A DNA stretch of 64,000 bases, from contig NZ_JALJEJ010000004.1 in NCBI RefSeq assembly GCF_022953055.1, forward strand, positions 248,001 through 312,000. Reading direction: 5' to 3'. Below the pieces are notes generated by a model. That model saw only the letters and a list, made by a program, of their open reading frames with translations, was not told the origin of the DNA and made no database searches. Below are positions 51,257 through 60,046 of this stretch, piece by piece; the first letter of the stretch is position 1; every line of letters starts with the position of its first letter. The position numbers were made by a program, and so were the translations under genes. The stretch is from Mucilaginibacter straminoryzae. GTDB taxonomy: Bacteria > Bacteroidota > Bacteroidia > Sphingobacteriales > Sphingobacteriaceae.

Positions 51257-52275
51257 ACGCCTTTGATCTTATCAATTATTCCTGTAGGATCGTCCACCGT
51301 AGTTAAAATACGATGATAATACCTGCTTTTGCCATAAAGCTTATCTACTTGCACGGGTTCTTTAAATGTAACGGATAAGTTGATACTGCTTTTTATCAAT
51401 CCCCCTCTTAAACAGTTTTCGTCAGTAATCATATCACTATTCACTATTTGTATTTCCTGTACATTTTCAATACCTGTTACCGCACGCCAGCGAATACCAA
51501 TACGAAGCATTAATTGATCTTCCAATATCATGACTGGTCTTTTCACCACGGCAGAAATATCTGCTACCATTAAAAACAGGCTATAACCACTTAGAAGACT
51601 TACCCACAAAGCAATTACCGGATGATGCTGCATTAACAACAGGTGCAACCCAACCATTTCAATGATAGCTACAAAAAGTATAACCGAAAATAAACCGATG
51701 TATCCTGATTCTTTATAAACGCTGAAAGACAAATAGCGCACTTGCGATTTTCTCTCCCGTCGCATAGCAAAAATACTGTAACGCAAAACAGCAAGTTCTG
51801 CGGCAAGCAGCTTCACCGGTCTTAAATGGCCCAATACTTCAACCATACTTTCCTGCAGATGATAGGCGGAATCCGGGAATAAGGCTTGCTTCGATTGATA
51901 AATCGCCCTTATCCGCCTGATCTTTGCTATAGCATAAACAACAAAACCAAGCTCGACTAGACTGATCAAATGCCGGAGTTGAACTATGTAGCTTTGTTGC
52001 CGGGGTGGCAATATCAACCATGCCATTAAACAACAAATGCTAATCACCAATAGCACACCTGTTTTCCTGAGCTTAAAGGGCTTAATCATCAACAGGTAGT
52101 AAGCCAGGGGAAAGCTGATCACCATATCTGCCAGCAAAGCATCGGCCATCATATTTTGCTTGGTTACCGGTAGCCTATACAGTATAAACAATCCGAAGAC
52201 TAAAATCCCGGCACCTAAACCCGTCAGGTATAACGCATTCCTGTAAAAGCGTGGGGATAGTGATAACGTCGGCAT
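51253..52275 (-). CDS. Membrane protein of unknown function
   Basis: A 340-residue protein that I do not assign to a family. It has six to seven hydrophobic segments: about 14-32, 43-62, 71-88, 100-116 in the first half and 195-215, 222-242 in the second. A basic region (RRIRAIYQSKQALF, AMRRERKSQVRYL) lies between. The C-terminal 90 residues are soluble and beta-rich (GIENVQEIQIV, INLSVTFKEPVQV), like a PH-type domain of bacterial membrane proteins. It precedes the GNAT gene by 28 bp on the same strand. Confidence 0.7.
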   Translation of the reverse strand: MPTLSLSPRFYRNALYLTGLGAGILVFGLFILYRLPVTKQNMMADALLADMVISFPLAYYLLMIKPFKLRKTGVLLVISICCLMAWLILPPRQQSYIVQLRHLISLVELGFVVYAIAKIRRIRAIYQSKQALFPDSAYHLQESMVEVLGHLRPVKLLAAELAVLRYSIFAMRRERKSQVRYLSFSVYKESGYIGLFSVILFVAIIEMVGLHLLLMQHHPVIALWVSLLSGYSLFLMVADISAVVKRPVMILEDQLMLRIGIRWRAVTGIENVQEIQIVNSDMITDENCLRGGLIKSSINLSVTFKEPVQVDKLYGKSRYYHRILTTVDDPTGIIDKIKGV

Positions 52276-52357
52276 AAAGTACTTTTTTGAGGTAAGTTAT
52301 GGGTAAAAGATGAATAATAGCATACAAATGCGATATTTGTTCGCTATTTAATACCCG

Positions 52358-52864
52358 ATGTTAATCAGACTCGCTACCACCGCTGATATTACACCTATTT
52401 TAAAGGTTATTGCCAAGGTTGTTCCGCTGATGAACGCACAAGGTAATTATCAATGGGACAATAGCTATCCAAACAGCCAGGTTTTTGAAAATGACATCGA
52501 AGCCGGGCATCTATGGGTAGCAGAACTGGACGGAGAAATTGTAGGCGTTTCTGCCATTACCACAGACCAGGAACCCGAATATCAACAGGTAGGCTGGGAC
52601 ATTACCGAACCGGCTATCGTGACGCATAGGCTCGCCGTCGATCCGGACGCGCAGGGCAAAGGTGTTGCTAAAGCACTGATGCAGCAAGCAGAAGCGGTTG
52701 CCGTAGAAAAAGGCATCAGCGTTTTACGTGTAGATACCAACACGCAGAATAAAGCAACACAAGCCTTGTTCCCTAAACTGGGATATATATTATCGGGCGA
52801 AATAGGCTTGGGCTTCCGCCCGGGGTTAAAGTTTCTCTGTTACGAAAAACGCCTGCATCATTAA
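52358..52864 (+). CDS. GNAT-family N-acetyltransferase
   Basis: A 168-residue acetyltransferase. It begins IRLATTADITPILKVI and contains the acetyl-CoA motif AVDPDAQGKGVAKALMQQAE and LRVDTNTQNKATQALFPKLGY, typical of the Bacteroidota RimI-like enzymes acting on unknown small molecules. The WDNSYPNSQVFENDIEAGHLWVAE region is also common to this subgroup. It is followed after 8 bp by the GT39 gene, so they may be co-transcribed. Confidence 0.88.
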   Translation: MLIRLATTADITPILKVIAKVVPLMNAQGNYQWDNSYPNSQVFENDIEAGHLWVAELDGEIVGVSAITTDQEPEYQQVGWDITEPAIVTHRLAVDPDAQGKGVAKALMQQAEAVAVEKGISVLRVDTNTQNKATQALFPKLGYILSGEIGLGFRPGLKFLCYEKRLHH

Positions 52865-52872
52865 TTGTGATT

Positions 52873-54498
52873 ATGAAAAAAATAAACGACAGTAACGCGC
52901 GTACTTACACTCTTTTACTTATTGCCGTCACCTTTGTATTGCGCTTACTGGTTGCAGCCTATACCGGTTTAGGTATTGGCGAATCTTACTATTTCCGTGG
53001 TGCGCTTAAACTGGACTTGAGCTATTTTGACCAACCGCCACTTTTTTTCTGGCTGGGCGGTATCAGTATTAAACTGCTTGGACTGACTACATTAGGGTTG
53101 CGCTTTCCGTCCGTACTGTTATTTGCAGGTACCAGTTGGCTACTGTTCCTGGTTACCCGGCTAATGTTCAACTCCCGTGCAGGGTTTTGGGCAGTTTTGA
53201 TCATGAACCTTAGCGCCGTGTTCACTATACCTATTGCCTGCTGGTTCCAGCCGGACGCGCCGCTGATGTTTTTCTGGTTGTTAAGTACGTATTTTATTGT
53301 TCAGCTACTTTTCAACAAAAAAGCCGATGGCTCAATTGCAAACCGCAGCAGCAGCCAAGTATACCTGATGTGGTTGTTAATCGGTGTCAGCATGGGGCTG
53401 GATATCCTTAGCAAATACCACGTGCTGTTTCTTTTCGTAGGGGTATTTCTATTCATCATCACCAATAAAGATCAGCGACATTGGCTTACACATCCCGGCC
53501 CCTATATCGCCGTGGTAATTTCCCTGGCCATGTCTTTCCCGGTTCTTTGGTGGAACTATAACAACCACTGGGTATCTTTTGTATTCCAGGGATCAAGGGC
53601 CGGAAATAAGGGACATTTTTCACTTCACCCAGAATGGTTTTTACGCAGCATTTTAGGGCAGGCCATTTGGCTGTTACCATGGATATGGGTACCGGTAATG
53701 GGCCAACTGATTAAAAGCATCAAGCTGCGGAACCAGTCCAAAGAGTTCAGCTTCTTAATGTGGACGTCCGTTCTGACGATCATTTTCTTCACTACGGTAA
53801 CCCTCTGGAGCGATTTGCAATATCACTTTCACTGGCAGGCGCCAGGCTACATGATGCTGTTTATGCCTCTGGGGTTTGCCATTGATACTGCGTTAAGTAA
53901 CCATGCAAATTCAGCATATAACCGTACGCGCCGATGGGTTTCTTTCACCACCTGGTTTACCGTTATTATTGTTTTTGCGGTCAACCTTCACCAGATTACC
54001 GGTTTCTGGCAGGCATATGGGCCAAAATGGATCGTTCAACAATTTGGTGGGAAGAGCGACCCTACCATGCAGGGACAGGATTATAACGACATAGAAACGC
54101 TTTTTGAACAAAAGGGCTGGATGAATAATCCTAAAGTTTTTACCGGAAGCACGCGCTGGTGGTTAACCGGTAAAGTAGACTGGGCGCTTAAAGGCAAAAA
54201 ACCGATCATCGTTTTTGATGAAGACCCACGCAACCTGGCTTTCCTGGTAGATCCGCGTATGTTAACCGGCAGTGATGCCGTTATTTTCGGACAGGAACAC
54301 CAGGCAAGTATCCCGGTTAACGTAGCACCGTTTTTTGATAATGTACAACAACTGCCCGATGTAATCATCCACCGTAACGGACGGGACGAACTGCACCTGC
54401 AGGTGTATTATTGCAAAAACTTCCACATCAGCAAGCAGCCCCATCCGGAGTTTCCGGTTTACCGGCAGTTAGAAGGCAAACCGCCGTTTGGGAAGTAA
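52873..54498 (+). CDS. GT39-family (ArnT/PMT-like) membrane glycosyltransferase
   Basis: A 541-residue inner-membrane GT-C enzyme with about eleven membrane segments. The N-terminal loop with the catalytic-type acidic residue is GLGIGESYYFRGALKLDLSYFDQPPLFFWLGG, with a D-Q-P-P motif; the second acidic loop and the periplasmic C-terminal domain follow (about 370-541). Such enzymes transfer a sugar from a polyprenyl-phosphate carrier to lipid A, proteins or glycans. The GTG two codons upstream is less likely than ATG 52873. Substrate unknown. Confidence 0.85.
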   Translation: MKKINDSNARTYTLLLIAVTFVLRLLVAAYTGLGIGESYYFRGALKLDLSYFDQPPLFFWLGGISIKLLGLTTLGLRFPSVLLFAGTSWLLFLVTRLMFNSRAGFWAVLIMNLSAVFTIPIACWFQPDAPLMFFWLLSTYFIVQLLFNKKADGSIANRSSSQVYLMWLLIGVSMGLDILSKYHVLFLFVGVFLFIITNKDQRHWLTHPGPYIAVVISLAMSFPVLWWNYNNHWVSFVFQGSRAGNKGHFSLHPEWFLRSILGQAIWLLPWIWVPVMGQLIKSIKLRNQSKEFSFLMWTSVLTIIFFTTVTLWSDLQYHFHWQAPGYMMLFMPLGFAIDTALSNHANSAYNRTRRWVSFTTWFTVIIVFAVNLHQITGFWQAYGPKWIVQQFGGKSDPTMQGQDYNDIETLFEQKGWMNNPKVFTGSTRWWLTGKVDWALKGKKPIIVFDEDPRNLAFLVDPRMLTGSDAVIFGQEHQASIPVNVAPFFDNVQQLPDVIIHRNGRDELHLQVYYCKNFHISKQPHPEFPVYRQLEGKPPFGK

Positions 54499-54506
54499 TC
54501 AGGCAC

Positions 54507-54576
54507 TGGTCATTGATCATTCGTCATTAATTAATTCTAGTAAACCCTGCAAGCAATGACTAATGTTCAATGACTA
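54507..54576. repeat. Imperfect inverted repeat between GT39 and S4 genes
   Basis: 22-base arms 54507-54528 and 54555-54576 match with three mismatches (core GTCATTGA-CATT-GTCATT). It lies between convergent genes. It may act as a terminator, but the phrase style is that of Bacteroidota repeats. Confidence 0.65.
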
Positions 54577-54588
54577 ATAATTTAAATC

Positions 54589-55002
54589 TTACTCATCATC
54601 TTCCTCCTCTTTAGAGAAAAAGCCTTCCTGCAGATCGTCTATTTCACGGCGGTCGCGTTTAGTTGGCCGGCCGGCACCGCGGTCGCGGCGGAGTAGTGGC
54701 GAATGAAACATGGATTGAAAACCCGGCCGTTGTTCTACCGGTGTCTGGTCTTCATAAAACAGTACCGCAGTTTTGGCATCGGTTCGGTTTTCCAACAAGC
54801 CGGTTACTTTAACTACCTTACGTTCAATCCCTTTAGATATATGATACACCTCTCCTACTTTCACCTCGTGCGCAGCCTTTATGTTCTGCCCGTCTAACTT
54901 CACACGACCGGCTTTGCAGGCTTCTGTAGCCATGGTACGGGTTTTAAAAATGCGGATAGCCCACAAATATTTATCTATACGTAGCTTTTCTTTTTCAGGC
55001 AT
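54589..55002 (-). CDS. S4-domain RNA-binding protein (Hsp15/HslR-like)
   Basis: A 137-residue protein with one S4 domain (residues 5-55): KLRIDKYLWAIRIFKTRTMATEACKAGRVKLDGQNIK. HslR binds the stalled 50S subunit carrying nascent peptide and helps recycling. After the S4 domain comes a short beta part and a basic/acidic tail (LLRRDRGAGRPTKRDRREIDDLQEGFFSKEEEDDE). Length matches Hsp15 (about 130). It stands alone. Confidence 0.9.
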   Translation of the reverse strand: MPEKEKLRIDKYLWAIRIFKTRTMATEACKAGRVKLDGQNIKAAHEVKVGEVYHISKGIERKVVKVTGLLENRTDAKTAVLFYEDQTPVEQRPGFQSMFHSPLLRRDRGAGRPTKRDRREIDDLQEGFFSKEEEDDE

Positions 55003-55070
55003 GGTTTTTAACTAACAACAAATTACAAAATGGTTAAATAAATCGCGAAACATCAAGTGTTGTTTTAAAT

Positions 55071-55078
55071 TATATTTG
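55071..55078 (+). promoter_or_regulatory. Putative -7 box of the 55 kb membrane-protein gene (TATATTTG)
   Basis: TAnnTTTG match 4 bp before ATG 55083. Confidence 0.5.
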
Positions 55079-55082
55079 AGGC

Positions 55083-55538
55083 ATGGAATTTCAGGATCAA
55101 GAGGACTATAATAACCAGCAGGAAGATAATTACGTAGAGATCTACTCCCGCCGGGCGATATTTTGGTTCAGTTTAATATTCACACCCATTTTCGGGGGTA
55201 TTATGATGATGCTCAACCTCCGCTGGAGCGGTTATAAAACCCCGGCCTGGATAGTTTTACTTTTTTCGTTTGCTTACTATCTTTTAGAAAATCTGCTTTT
55301 AAAAAGCTATCTGCCATCGGTAGTTGATTTTCAGAAGGTAACACCACAAAATGCTACCACTTTGTTAGGTATTATGCTGGCTGCTAACCTCATAGGCGCA
55401 CTTGTGCTGATATTTTACTTTTACCGGAAGTACTTTCCAGAGAAGGATTACTATCCGCGCAGTATTGCAGGCCCGCTGCTGGTGGCGTTTTTGTTATTTA
55501 TCTTACAACTGTTTTTAGTTGGCGGCGCAGGCCGTTAA
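55083..55538 (+). CDS. Small membrane protein of unknown function
   Basis: A 151-residue protein with an acidic cytoplasmic start (EFQDQEDYNNQQEDNYVE) and four hydrophobic segments (about 28-45, 55-75, 94-112, 126-146). No family recognised. It lies between the HslR-like gene and dapD, 53 bp before the latter, and has its own -7 box. Similar short four-helix proteins are found in many Bacteroidota, but I cannot assign a role. Confidence 0.65.
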   Translation: MEFQDQEDYNNQQEDNYVEIYSRRAIFWFSLIFTPIFGGIMMMLNLRWSGYKTPAWIVLLFSFAYYLLENLLLKSYLPSVVDFQKVTPQNATTLLGIMLAANLIGALVLIFYFYRKYFPEKDYYPRSIAGPLLVAFLLFILQLFLVGGAGR

Positions 55539-55591
55539 TTATCAGGTAGTGTTTCTGCCTAAAAAGTATTTACTTTGCCAAAATTTAGATC

Positions 55592-56410
55592 ATGTATACC
55601 CAAATCAAACAATTAATTGAAGAAGCTTGGGAAGACCGCTCCCTTTTAAGCGAAAGCGATTATATTAATGCCATTGAAACCATTATAGAACGTCTTGACC
55701 GTGGCGAAATGCGCGTTGCAGAATGTATTGCGGGCCGCTGGCACGTAAACGACTGGATCAAGAAAGCGGTGATCCTGTATTTCCCGATCATGAAAATGGA
55801 GGAGATCAAGGTTGGTCCTTTCGTATTTCATGACAAGATGAAACTGAAAACCGATTACAAGAAAGCCGGCGTTCGTGTTGTTCCGCATGGTATTGCCCGT
55901 TACGGCGCATACCTGGCCAAAGGCGTGATCATGATGCCGTCTTACGTGAACATAGGCGCTTATGTAGACGAAGGTACCATGGTGGATACCTGGGCTACGG
56001 TAGGTTCATGCGCGCAAGTGGGTAAAAACTGTCACTTGAGCGGCGGTGTTGGCATCGGCGGTGTGTTAGAGCCGGTACAAGCAGCACCTGTAATTATTGA
56101 GGATAATTGCTTCCTGGGTTCTCGCGCCATCGTGGTAGAAGGGGTAAAAGTAGAGCATGAAGCCGTTTTAGGTGCCAATGTGGTATTAACTGCTTCTACG
56201 AAAATCATCGACGTAACCGGACCGGAGCCTGTTGAATACAAAGGCGTTGTACCTGCACGTTCGGTAGTGATCCCTGGTTCATATACTAAGAAATTTGCTG
56301 CCGGTGAATACCAGGTGCCTTGTGCGCTTATCATCGGTAAACGTAAAGAATCAACCGACAAAAAAACCTCCCTTAACGATGCGTTAAGAGACAATAATGT
56401 TGCGGTATAA
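55592..56410 (+). CDS. dapD: Tetrahydrodipicolinate N-succinyltransferase
   Basis: A 272-residue enzyme of the lysine/diaminopimelate pathway, transferring succinyl from succinyl-CoA to tetrahydrodipicolinate. It has the left-handed beta-helix of hexapeptide repeats: GAYLAKGVIMMPSYVNIGAYVDEGTMVDTWATVGSCAQVG, then GVGIGGVLEPVQAAPVIIEDNCFLGSRA. The N-terminal globular domain starts IKQLIEEAWEDRSLL. Length and motifs are standard. It supplies meso-diaminopimelate for peptidoglycan. No other dap gene is nearby. Confidence 0.95.
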   Translation: MYTQIKQLIEEAWEDRSLLSESDYINAIETIIERLDRGEMRVAECIAGRWHVNDWIKKAVILYFPIMKMEEIKVGPFVFHDKMKLKTDYKKAGVRVVPHGIARYGAYLAKGVIMMPSYVNIGAYVDEGTMVDTWATVGSCAQVGKNCHLSGGVGIGGVLEPVQAAPVIIEDNCFLGSRAIVVEGVKVEHEAVLGANVVLTASTKIIDVTGPEPVEYKGVVPARSVVIPGSYTKKFAAGEYQVPCALIIGKRKESTDKKTSLNDALRDNNVAV

Positions 56411-56417
56411 GCTGGTT

Positions 56418-56440
56418 ACTGGTTAATAAGTTATTGGTTA
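56418..56440. repeat. Left repeat flanking the four-helix-bundle gene
   Basis: The core GTTAATAAGTTATT (56422-56435) is present inverted at 56817-56830 on the other side of the gene, with further similarity over about 28 bases. Confidence 0.7.
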
Positions 56441-56443
56441 TTA

Positions 56444-56813
56444 ATGAATTCTTTTGAGGAGTTAGAAGTATGGAAAGTAGCACGCTTATTCAGAAATAAC
56501 GTTTACTTAACTGCCTCTAAATTTTACCACCGAAGAAAAGTACCGATTGACAGATCAGTTAATCCGTTCTTCCAGAAGCATTACAGCTAATATTGCAGAG
56601 GGCTTTGGAAGGTTTCATTATCAGGAAAATATACAGTTCTGCCGAACTGCCCGAGGGTCTCTTCGTGAGACCCTCGATCATTTAATTTGTGCCGTGGATT
56701 GCAATTATATTAGCGATACAGAATTAGCACAATTAAAGTTACAGTACGAGCAATGTCTGAAGTTATTGAACGGATATATCAGCTATCTAAAAAAGGCAAA
56801 GGAACACCAATAA
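56444..56813 (+). pseudogene. Four-helix-bundle (S23 rRNA-intervening-sequence) protein, frameshifted
   Basis: The family start is clear from ATG 56444: MNSFEELEVWKVARLFRNN continuing to TASKF. At 56521-56525 (AAATTTTACC) one extra base puts the rest in another frame: TTEEKYRLTDQLIRSSRSI, then ANIAEGFGRFHYQENIQF and a last helix ending KKAKEHQ. The joined product would be about 122 residues, the usual length of the S23/IVP family of four-helix proteins. The rest of the coding sequence is intact, so the change is recent or a sequencing error in a T run. The gene lies between inverted repeats (56418-56440 and 56811-56839). Its function is unknown. Confidence 0.8.
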
Positions 56814-56839
56814 CTAAATAACTTATTAACTCAATAACC
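56811..56839. repeat. Right repeat flanking the four-helix-bundle gene
   Basis: Inverted counterpart of 56418-56440; the 14-base core is identical. It lies directly before the start of the GT4 gene. Confidence 0.7.
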
Positions 56840-56849
56840 AAAGTATTTG

Positions 56850-57971
56850 ATGAACATTGGCTTTGATGCAAAACGTGCTTTTCTAAATCGTACCGGCCTG
56901 GGCAACTACAGCCGCTGGCTCATCCATAGCCTTGTCGAATACTTCCCGGATAATGATTACTTTCTTTATACCCCGAAGCAAAGTAAAGCTATTACCTTTC
57001 CTGCTGAAACCCGTATTAACGTAATAACCCGGCTGCCTAACGCTTCGCTTTTCAAACCCGCCTGGCGAACCCGGTATATCCTAAGCGACTTAAAACGCGA
57101 CCGCATAGACCTTTACCACGGTTTAAGCCACGAATTACCGTTTGGAATTAAAAAAAGCGGTATCAAATCTGTCGTTACCATTCACGATCTCATCGTATTA
57201 AAATATCCACAGTACTTTAAAGCGGTAGATCGCCTCATCTACAAAGCAAAGCTGAAATACGCCTGTAAAGCTGCCAATGCCATTGTAGCCATGAGCGAAC
57301 AAACCAAAGGCGATCTCAATGAGTTGCTGAACGTTCCTCTTGACAAGATAAGCGTAATTTACCAGGGATGCGATGAGGCTTTCAAAAAACGCCCGGATGA
57401 CGCTCGGTTGAATGAGGTGCGGTTAAAATATCAATTACCCGATCAGTACCTGCTTAACGTGGGCACTATCGAAACCCGGAAAAACCTTCAGCTACTGATC
57501 GAAGCCTTGCCTTTTATCCCTGAAATTAAACTGGTGGTGGTAGGCAAGCCAACCGGCTATCTGGAACTGATCAAAAAACAGATAAGGGAGTTAAATTTAA
57601 CTGATCGCATTCTGTTCCTGCACCAGGTACCTTTTGAAGATTTGCCTGCGATCTATCACCTGGCTAAGTGCTTTATTTATCCTTCGCGTTACGAGGGTTT
57701 TGGTATCCCCATTTTAGAAGCTTTGAGTTCCGGTGTGCCCGTAGTAGCCGCAACAGGTTCCTGCCTGGAAGAAGCAGGCGGTCCGGATAGCTTATATGTA
57801 AATCCGGATGACCACCGGGCTTTAGCCGTTGCCGTTAACCGCATATTGGCTGATGAAAAGCTTGCCAACAGCATGATTAGCCGGGGATTAAGTTTTTCCG
57901 CTAACTTTGCCCCTGATTTACTGGCTAAACAATATATTTCCCTTTATCAACAGATTACCAGACATGCTTAA
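56850..57971 (+). CDS. GT4-family glycosyltransferase
   Basis: A 373-residue GT-B glycosyltransferase. Features are GFDAKRAFLNRTGLGNYSRWLI at the start, IDLYHGLSHELPFG for the acceptor site, YLLNVGTIETRKNLQLLIEAL at the linker, and the donor E-x7-E in PSRYEGFGIPILEALSSGVPVV. This pattern is that of GT4 mannosyl-like enzymes of surface polysaccharide pathways. I start at ATG 56850, not the TTG one codon before. The stop overlaps the Sua5 start by 8 bp. Confidence 0.88.
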   Translation: MNIGFDAKRAFLNRTGLGNYSRWLIHSLVEYFPDNDYFLYTPKQSKAITFPAETRINVITRLPNASLFKPAWRTRYILSDLKRDRIDLYHGLSHELPFGIKKSGIKSVVTIHDLIVLKYPQYFKAVDRLIYKAKLKYACKAANAIVAMSEQTKGDLNELLNVPLDKISVIYQGCDEAFKKRPDDARLNEVRLKYQLPDQYLLNVGTIETRKNLQLLIEALPFIPEIKLVVVGKPTGYLELIKKQIRELNLTDRILFLHQVPFEDLPAIYHLAKCFIYPSRYEGFGIPILEALSSGVPVVAATGSCLEEAGGPDSLYVNPDDHRALAVAVNRILADEKLANSMISRGLSFSANFAPDLLAKQYISLYQQITRHA

Positions 57972-58530
57972 AGAAGAAGTTGCCAAAGCGCTTAAAGTGA
58001 TACAAGAAGGCGGTATTATCCTTTACCCTACCGACACGGTATGGGGTATCGGCTGCGACGCAACAAACACCGAAGCTATAAAGAAAATATTTAGTTTGAA
58101 ACAGCGCGATGAGGCCAAAAGCATGATCGTGCTGATTGAAACAGTCAATAAATTAGAAAGCTATATACGGGAAGTGCCAGAGATTGCTTTCGACCTGATC
58201 GAATACGCTGAAAACCCATTGACGCTGATCATGCCGGGGGCAAAGAATATCTCACCTGCTGTAATCGCCGCGGACGGTAGCGTGGGCATAAGGGTGGTGA
58301 AAAATGCCTTCTGTGAACAGCTGATCCAACGTTTACGCAAACCCCTGGTTTCTACATCGGCTAATATCAGCGGGCAGCCTACGCCGCAAACGTTTGCCGA
58401 GATTTCGCCGGAGATTTTAGAGGGCGTGGATTACGTGGTTGACCTGGAACAAAACAATACCACGCCTAAAAAACCGTCGACTATCATGCGCCTGGAGCCT
58501 TCCGGAAAGTTCGAATTTATCCGGCGTTGA
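57964..58530 (+). CDS. L-threonylcarbamoyladenylate synthase (Sua5/YrdC/TsaC family)
   Basis: A 188-residue YrdC-domain enzyme that makes threonylcarbamoyl-AMP for the t6A37 modification of ANN-decoding tRNAs. The motif GGIILYPTDTVWGIGCDATN and the K-x-R-like FSLKQRDEAKSMIVLI are clear, as are VGIRVVKNAFCEQLI and STSANISGQPTPQTF. It is the short TsaC form, without the Sua5 C-terminal domain. ATG 57964 overlaps the GT4 gene by 8 bp. The following genes also act on tRNA. Confidence 0.92.
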   Translation: MLKEEVAKALKVIQEGGIILYPTDTVWGIGCDATNTEAIKKIFSLKQRDEAKSMIVLIETVNKLESYIREVPEIAFDLIEYAENPLTLIMPGAKNISPAVIAADGSVGIRVVKNAFCEQLIQRLRKPLVSTSANISGQPTPQTFAEISPEILEGVDYVVDLEQNNTTPKKPSTIMRLEPSGKFEFIRR

Positions 58531-58561
58531 TTTAGGTTTCCTATACCTGAATCATTATCCG

Positions 58562-58569
58562 TAAATTTG
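58562..58569 (+). promoter_or_regulatory. Putative -7 box of the CCA transferase gene (TAAATTTG)
   Basis: TAnnTTTG match 23 bp before ATG 58593. Confidence 0.6.
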
Positions 58570-58592
58570 CGGTTTCGGCAAAGGAACTATTC

Positions 58593-60005
58593 ATGAAAGC
58601 GCACCTGAAACACCCTGTATTTTCTATTATTTCTAAACTTGCAGGCGAACAGCAGGTACAGGCATTTGCTATTGGCGGTTTCGTGCGCGATATTTTCCTG
58701 CACCGCCCTTCAAAAGATATTGATATCGTGATTTTGGGTAATGGTATTGCTTTTGCCGAAACCGTTGCTAAAAAACTAAAAGTAAAACTTTCGGTGTTCA
58801 AGAATTTCGGCACGGCCATGCTGAAATACCGGGATGTAGAAGTGGAATTCGTAGGTGCCCGAAAAGAATCGTACCGGGCAGATTCCCGTAAACCCATCGT
58901 GGAAAACGGCACACTGGATGACGATCAGAAACGCCGCGACTTTACCATCAATGCGCTGGCCATCGCTTTGCATCCCGATCAGTTTGGCGAACTGATCGAT
59001 CCGTTTGAGGGCATGAAAGATCTGAAGCGGCAACTGATCCGTACGCCCCTGAATCCCTTAGAAACCTTTTCGGACGATCCCCTGCGGATGATGCGAGCGG
59101 TAAGATTCGCTTCGCAACTTGGTTTTACTATTGCAGATGATGCCTTTGATGCCATTAAACAGCAAAAGGAGCGTATCAAAATCGTTTCACAGGAACGCAT
59201 CACAGATGAACTTAATAAGATCATCTTATCGCCCAAACCATCTATTGGGTTCGAATATATGTTTGATACGGGCTTGCTGCATCTCATTTTCCCGCAGATG
59301 ACAGCCTTATACGGCGTGGAATATATCAATGGAAAAGGCCATAAAGACAATTTCTATCACACGCTGCAAGTGCTGGACAACATCTGCATGGACACCACCG
59401 ACCTCTGGATTCGCTGGGCTGCCATTCTGCATGACATTGCCAAACCTGCCACCAAGCGCTTCGAACATGGCCACGGCTGGACATTTCACGGGCATGAAGA
59501 CCGCGGCGCACGTATGGTACCAAAAATATTTGCGCAACTGAAGCTGCCGCTGAATGAGCATATGAAGTTTGTACAAAAATTAGTGCAACTGCATTTGCGC
59601 CCCATCGTGCTGGCCCAGGAAACCATTACAGATTCTGCAGTCCGCCGTTTACTTTTCGAGGCGGGAGACGATGTAGAAAGCCTGATGCTGCTTTGTAAAG
59701 CAGATGTTACAACCAAAAATGAGTACAAGGTAAAGAAGTACCGGCAGAATTTTGAATTAGTGCAGCAAAAGCTGAAAGATGTTGAAGAGCGCGATAAAAT
59801 ACGTAACTGGCAGCCCCCAGTAACGGGAAATGACATTATGCAACTGTTTGGCCTTAAGGAAGGTCGCGAGGTGGGGATTATTAAAAATCAGATCCGCGAA
59901 GCGATACTCGAGGGCGAAATACCTAACACCCGCGAGGCCGCATTAACCTTTACCATTAGCAAAGGCGAAGAAATTGGCTTAAAAGTTGTAGCAAACACAA
60001 ATTGA
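58593..60005 (+). CDS. CCA tRNA nucleotidyltransferase with HD domain
   Basis: A 470-residue class II nucleotidyltransferase. The catalytic region is FAIGGFVRDIFLHRPSKDIDIVILG, with the D-x-D pair; the neck helices follow (RRDFTINALAIAL, DDPLRMMRAVRFASQLGF). An HD phosphohydrolase domain begins near residue 255 (WAAILHDIAKPATKRFE). The family either adds CCA to tRNA or polyadenylates; the HD-containing Bacteroidota forms are annotated as CCA-adding. It lies between Sua5/YrdC and MiaA, supporting a tRNA role. Confidence 0.92.
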   Translation: MKAHLKHPVFSIISKLAGEQQVQAFAIGGFVRDIFLHRPSKDIDIVILGNGIAFAETVAKKLKVKLSVFKNFGTAMLKYRDVEVEFVGARKESYRADSRKPIVENGTLDDDQKRRDFTINALAIALHPDQFGELIDPFEGMKDLKRQLIRTPLNPLETFSDDPLRMMRAVRFASQLGFTIADDAFDAIKQQKERIKIVSQERITDELNKIILSPKPSIGFEYMFDTGLLHLIFPQMTALYGVEYINGKGHKDNFYHTLQVLDNICMDTTDLWIRWAAILHDIAKPATKRFEHGHGWTFHGHEDRGARMVPKIFAQLKLPLNEHMKFVQKLVQLHLRPIVLAQETITDSAVRRLLFEAGDDVESLMLLCKADVTTKNEYKVKKYRQNFELVQQKLKDVEERDKIRNWQPPVTGNDIMQLFGLKEGREVGIIKNQIREAILEGEIPNTREAALTFTISKGEEIGLKVVANTN

Positions 60006-60015
60006 ATTAAAATAT

Positions 60016-60023
60016 TATTTTTG
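60016..60023 (+). promoter_or_regulatory. Putative -7 box of the pRiA4b-ORF3-like gene (TATTTTTG)
   Basis: TAnnTTTG match 23 bp before ATG 60047. Confidence 0.6.
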
Positions 60024-60046
60024 GCGAAAAATCTACTAACCACAAA

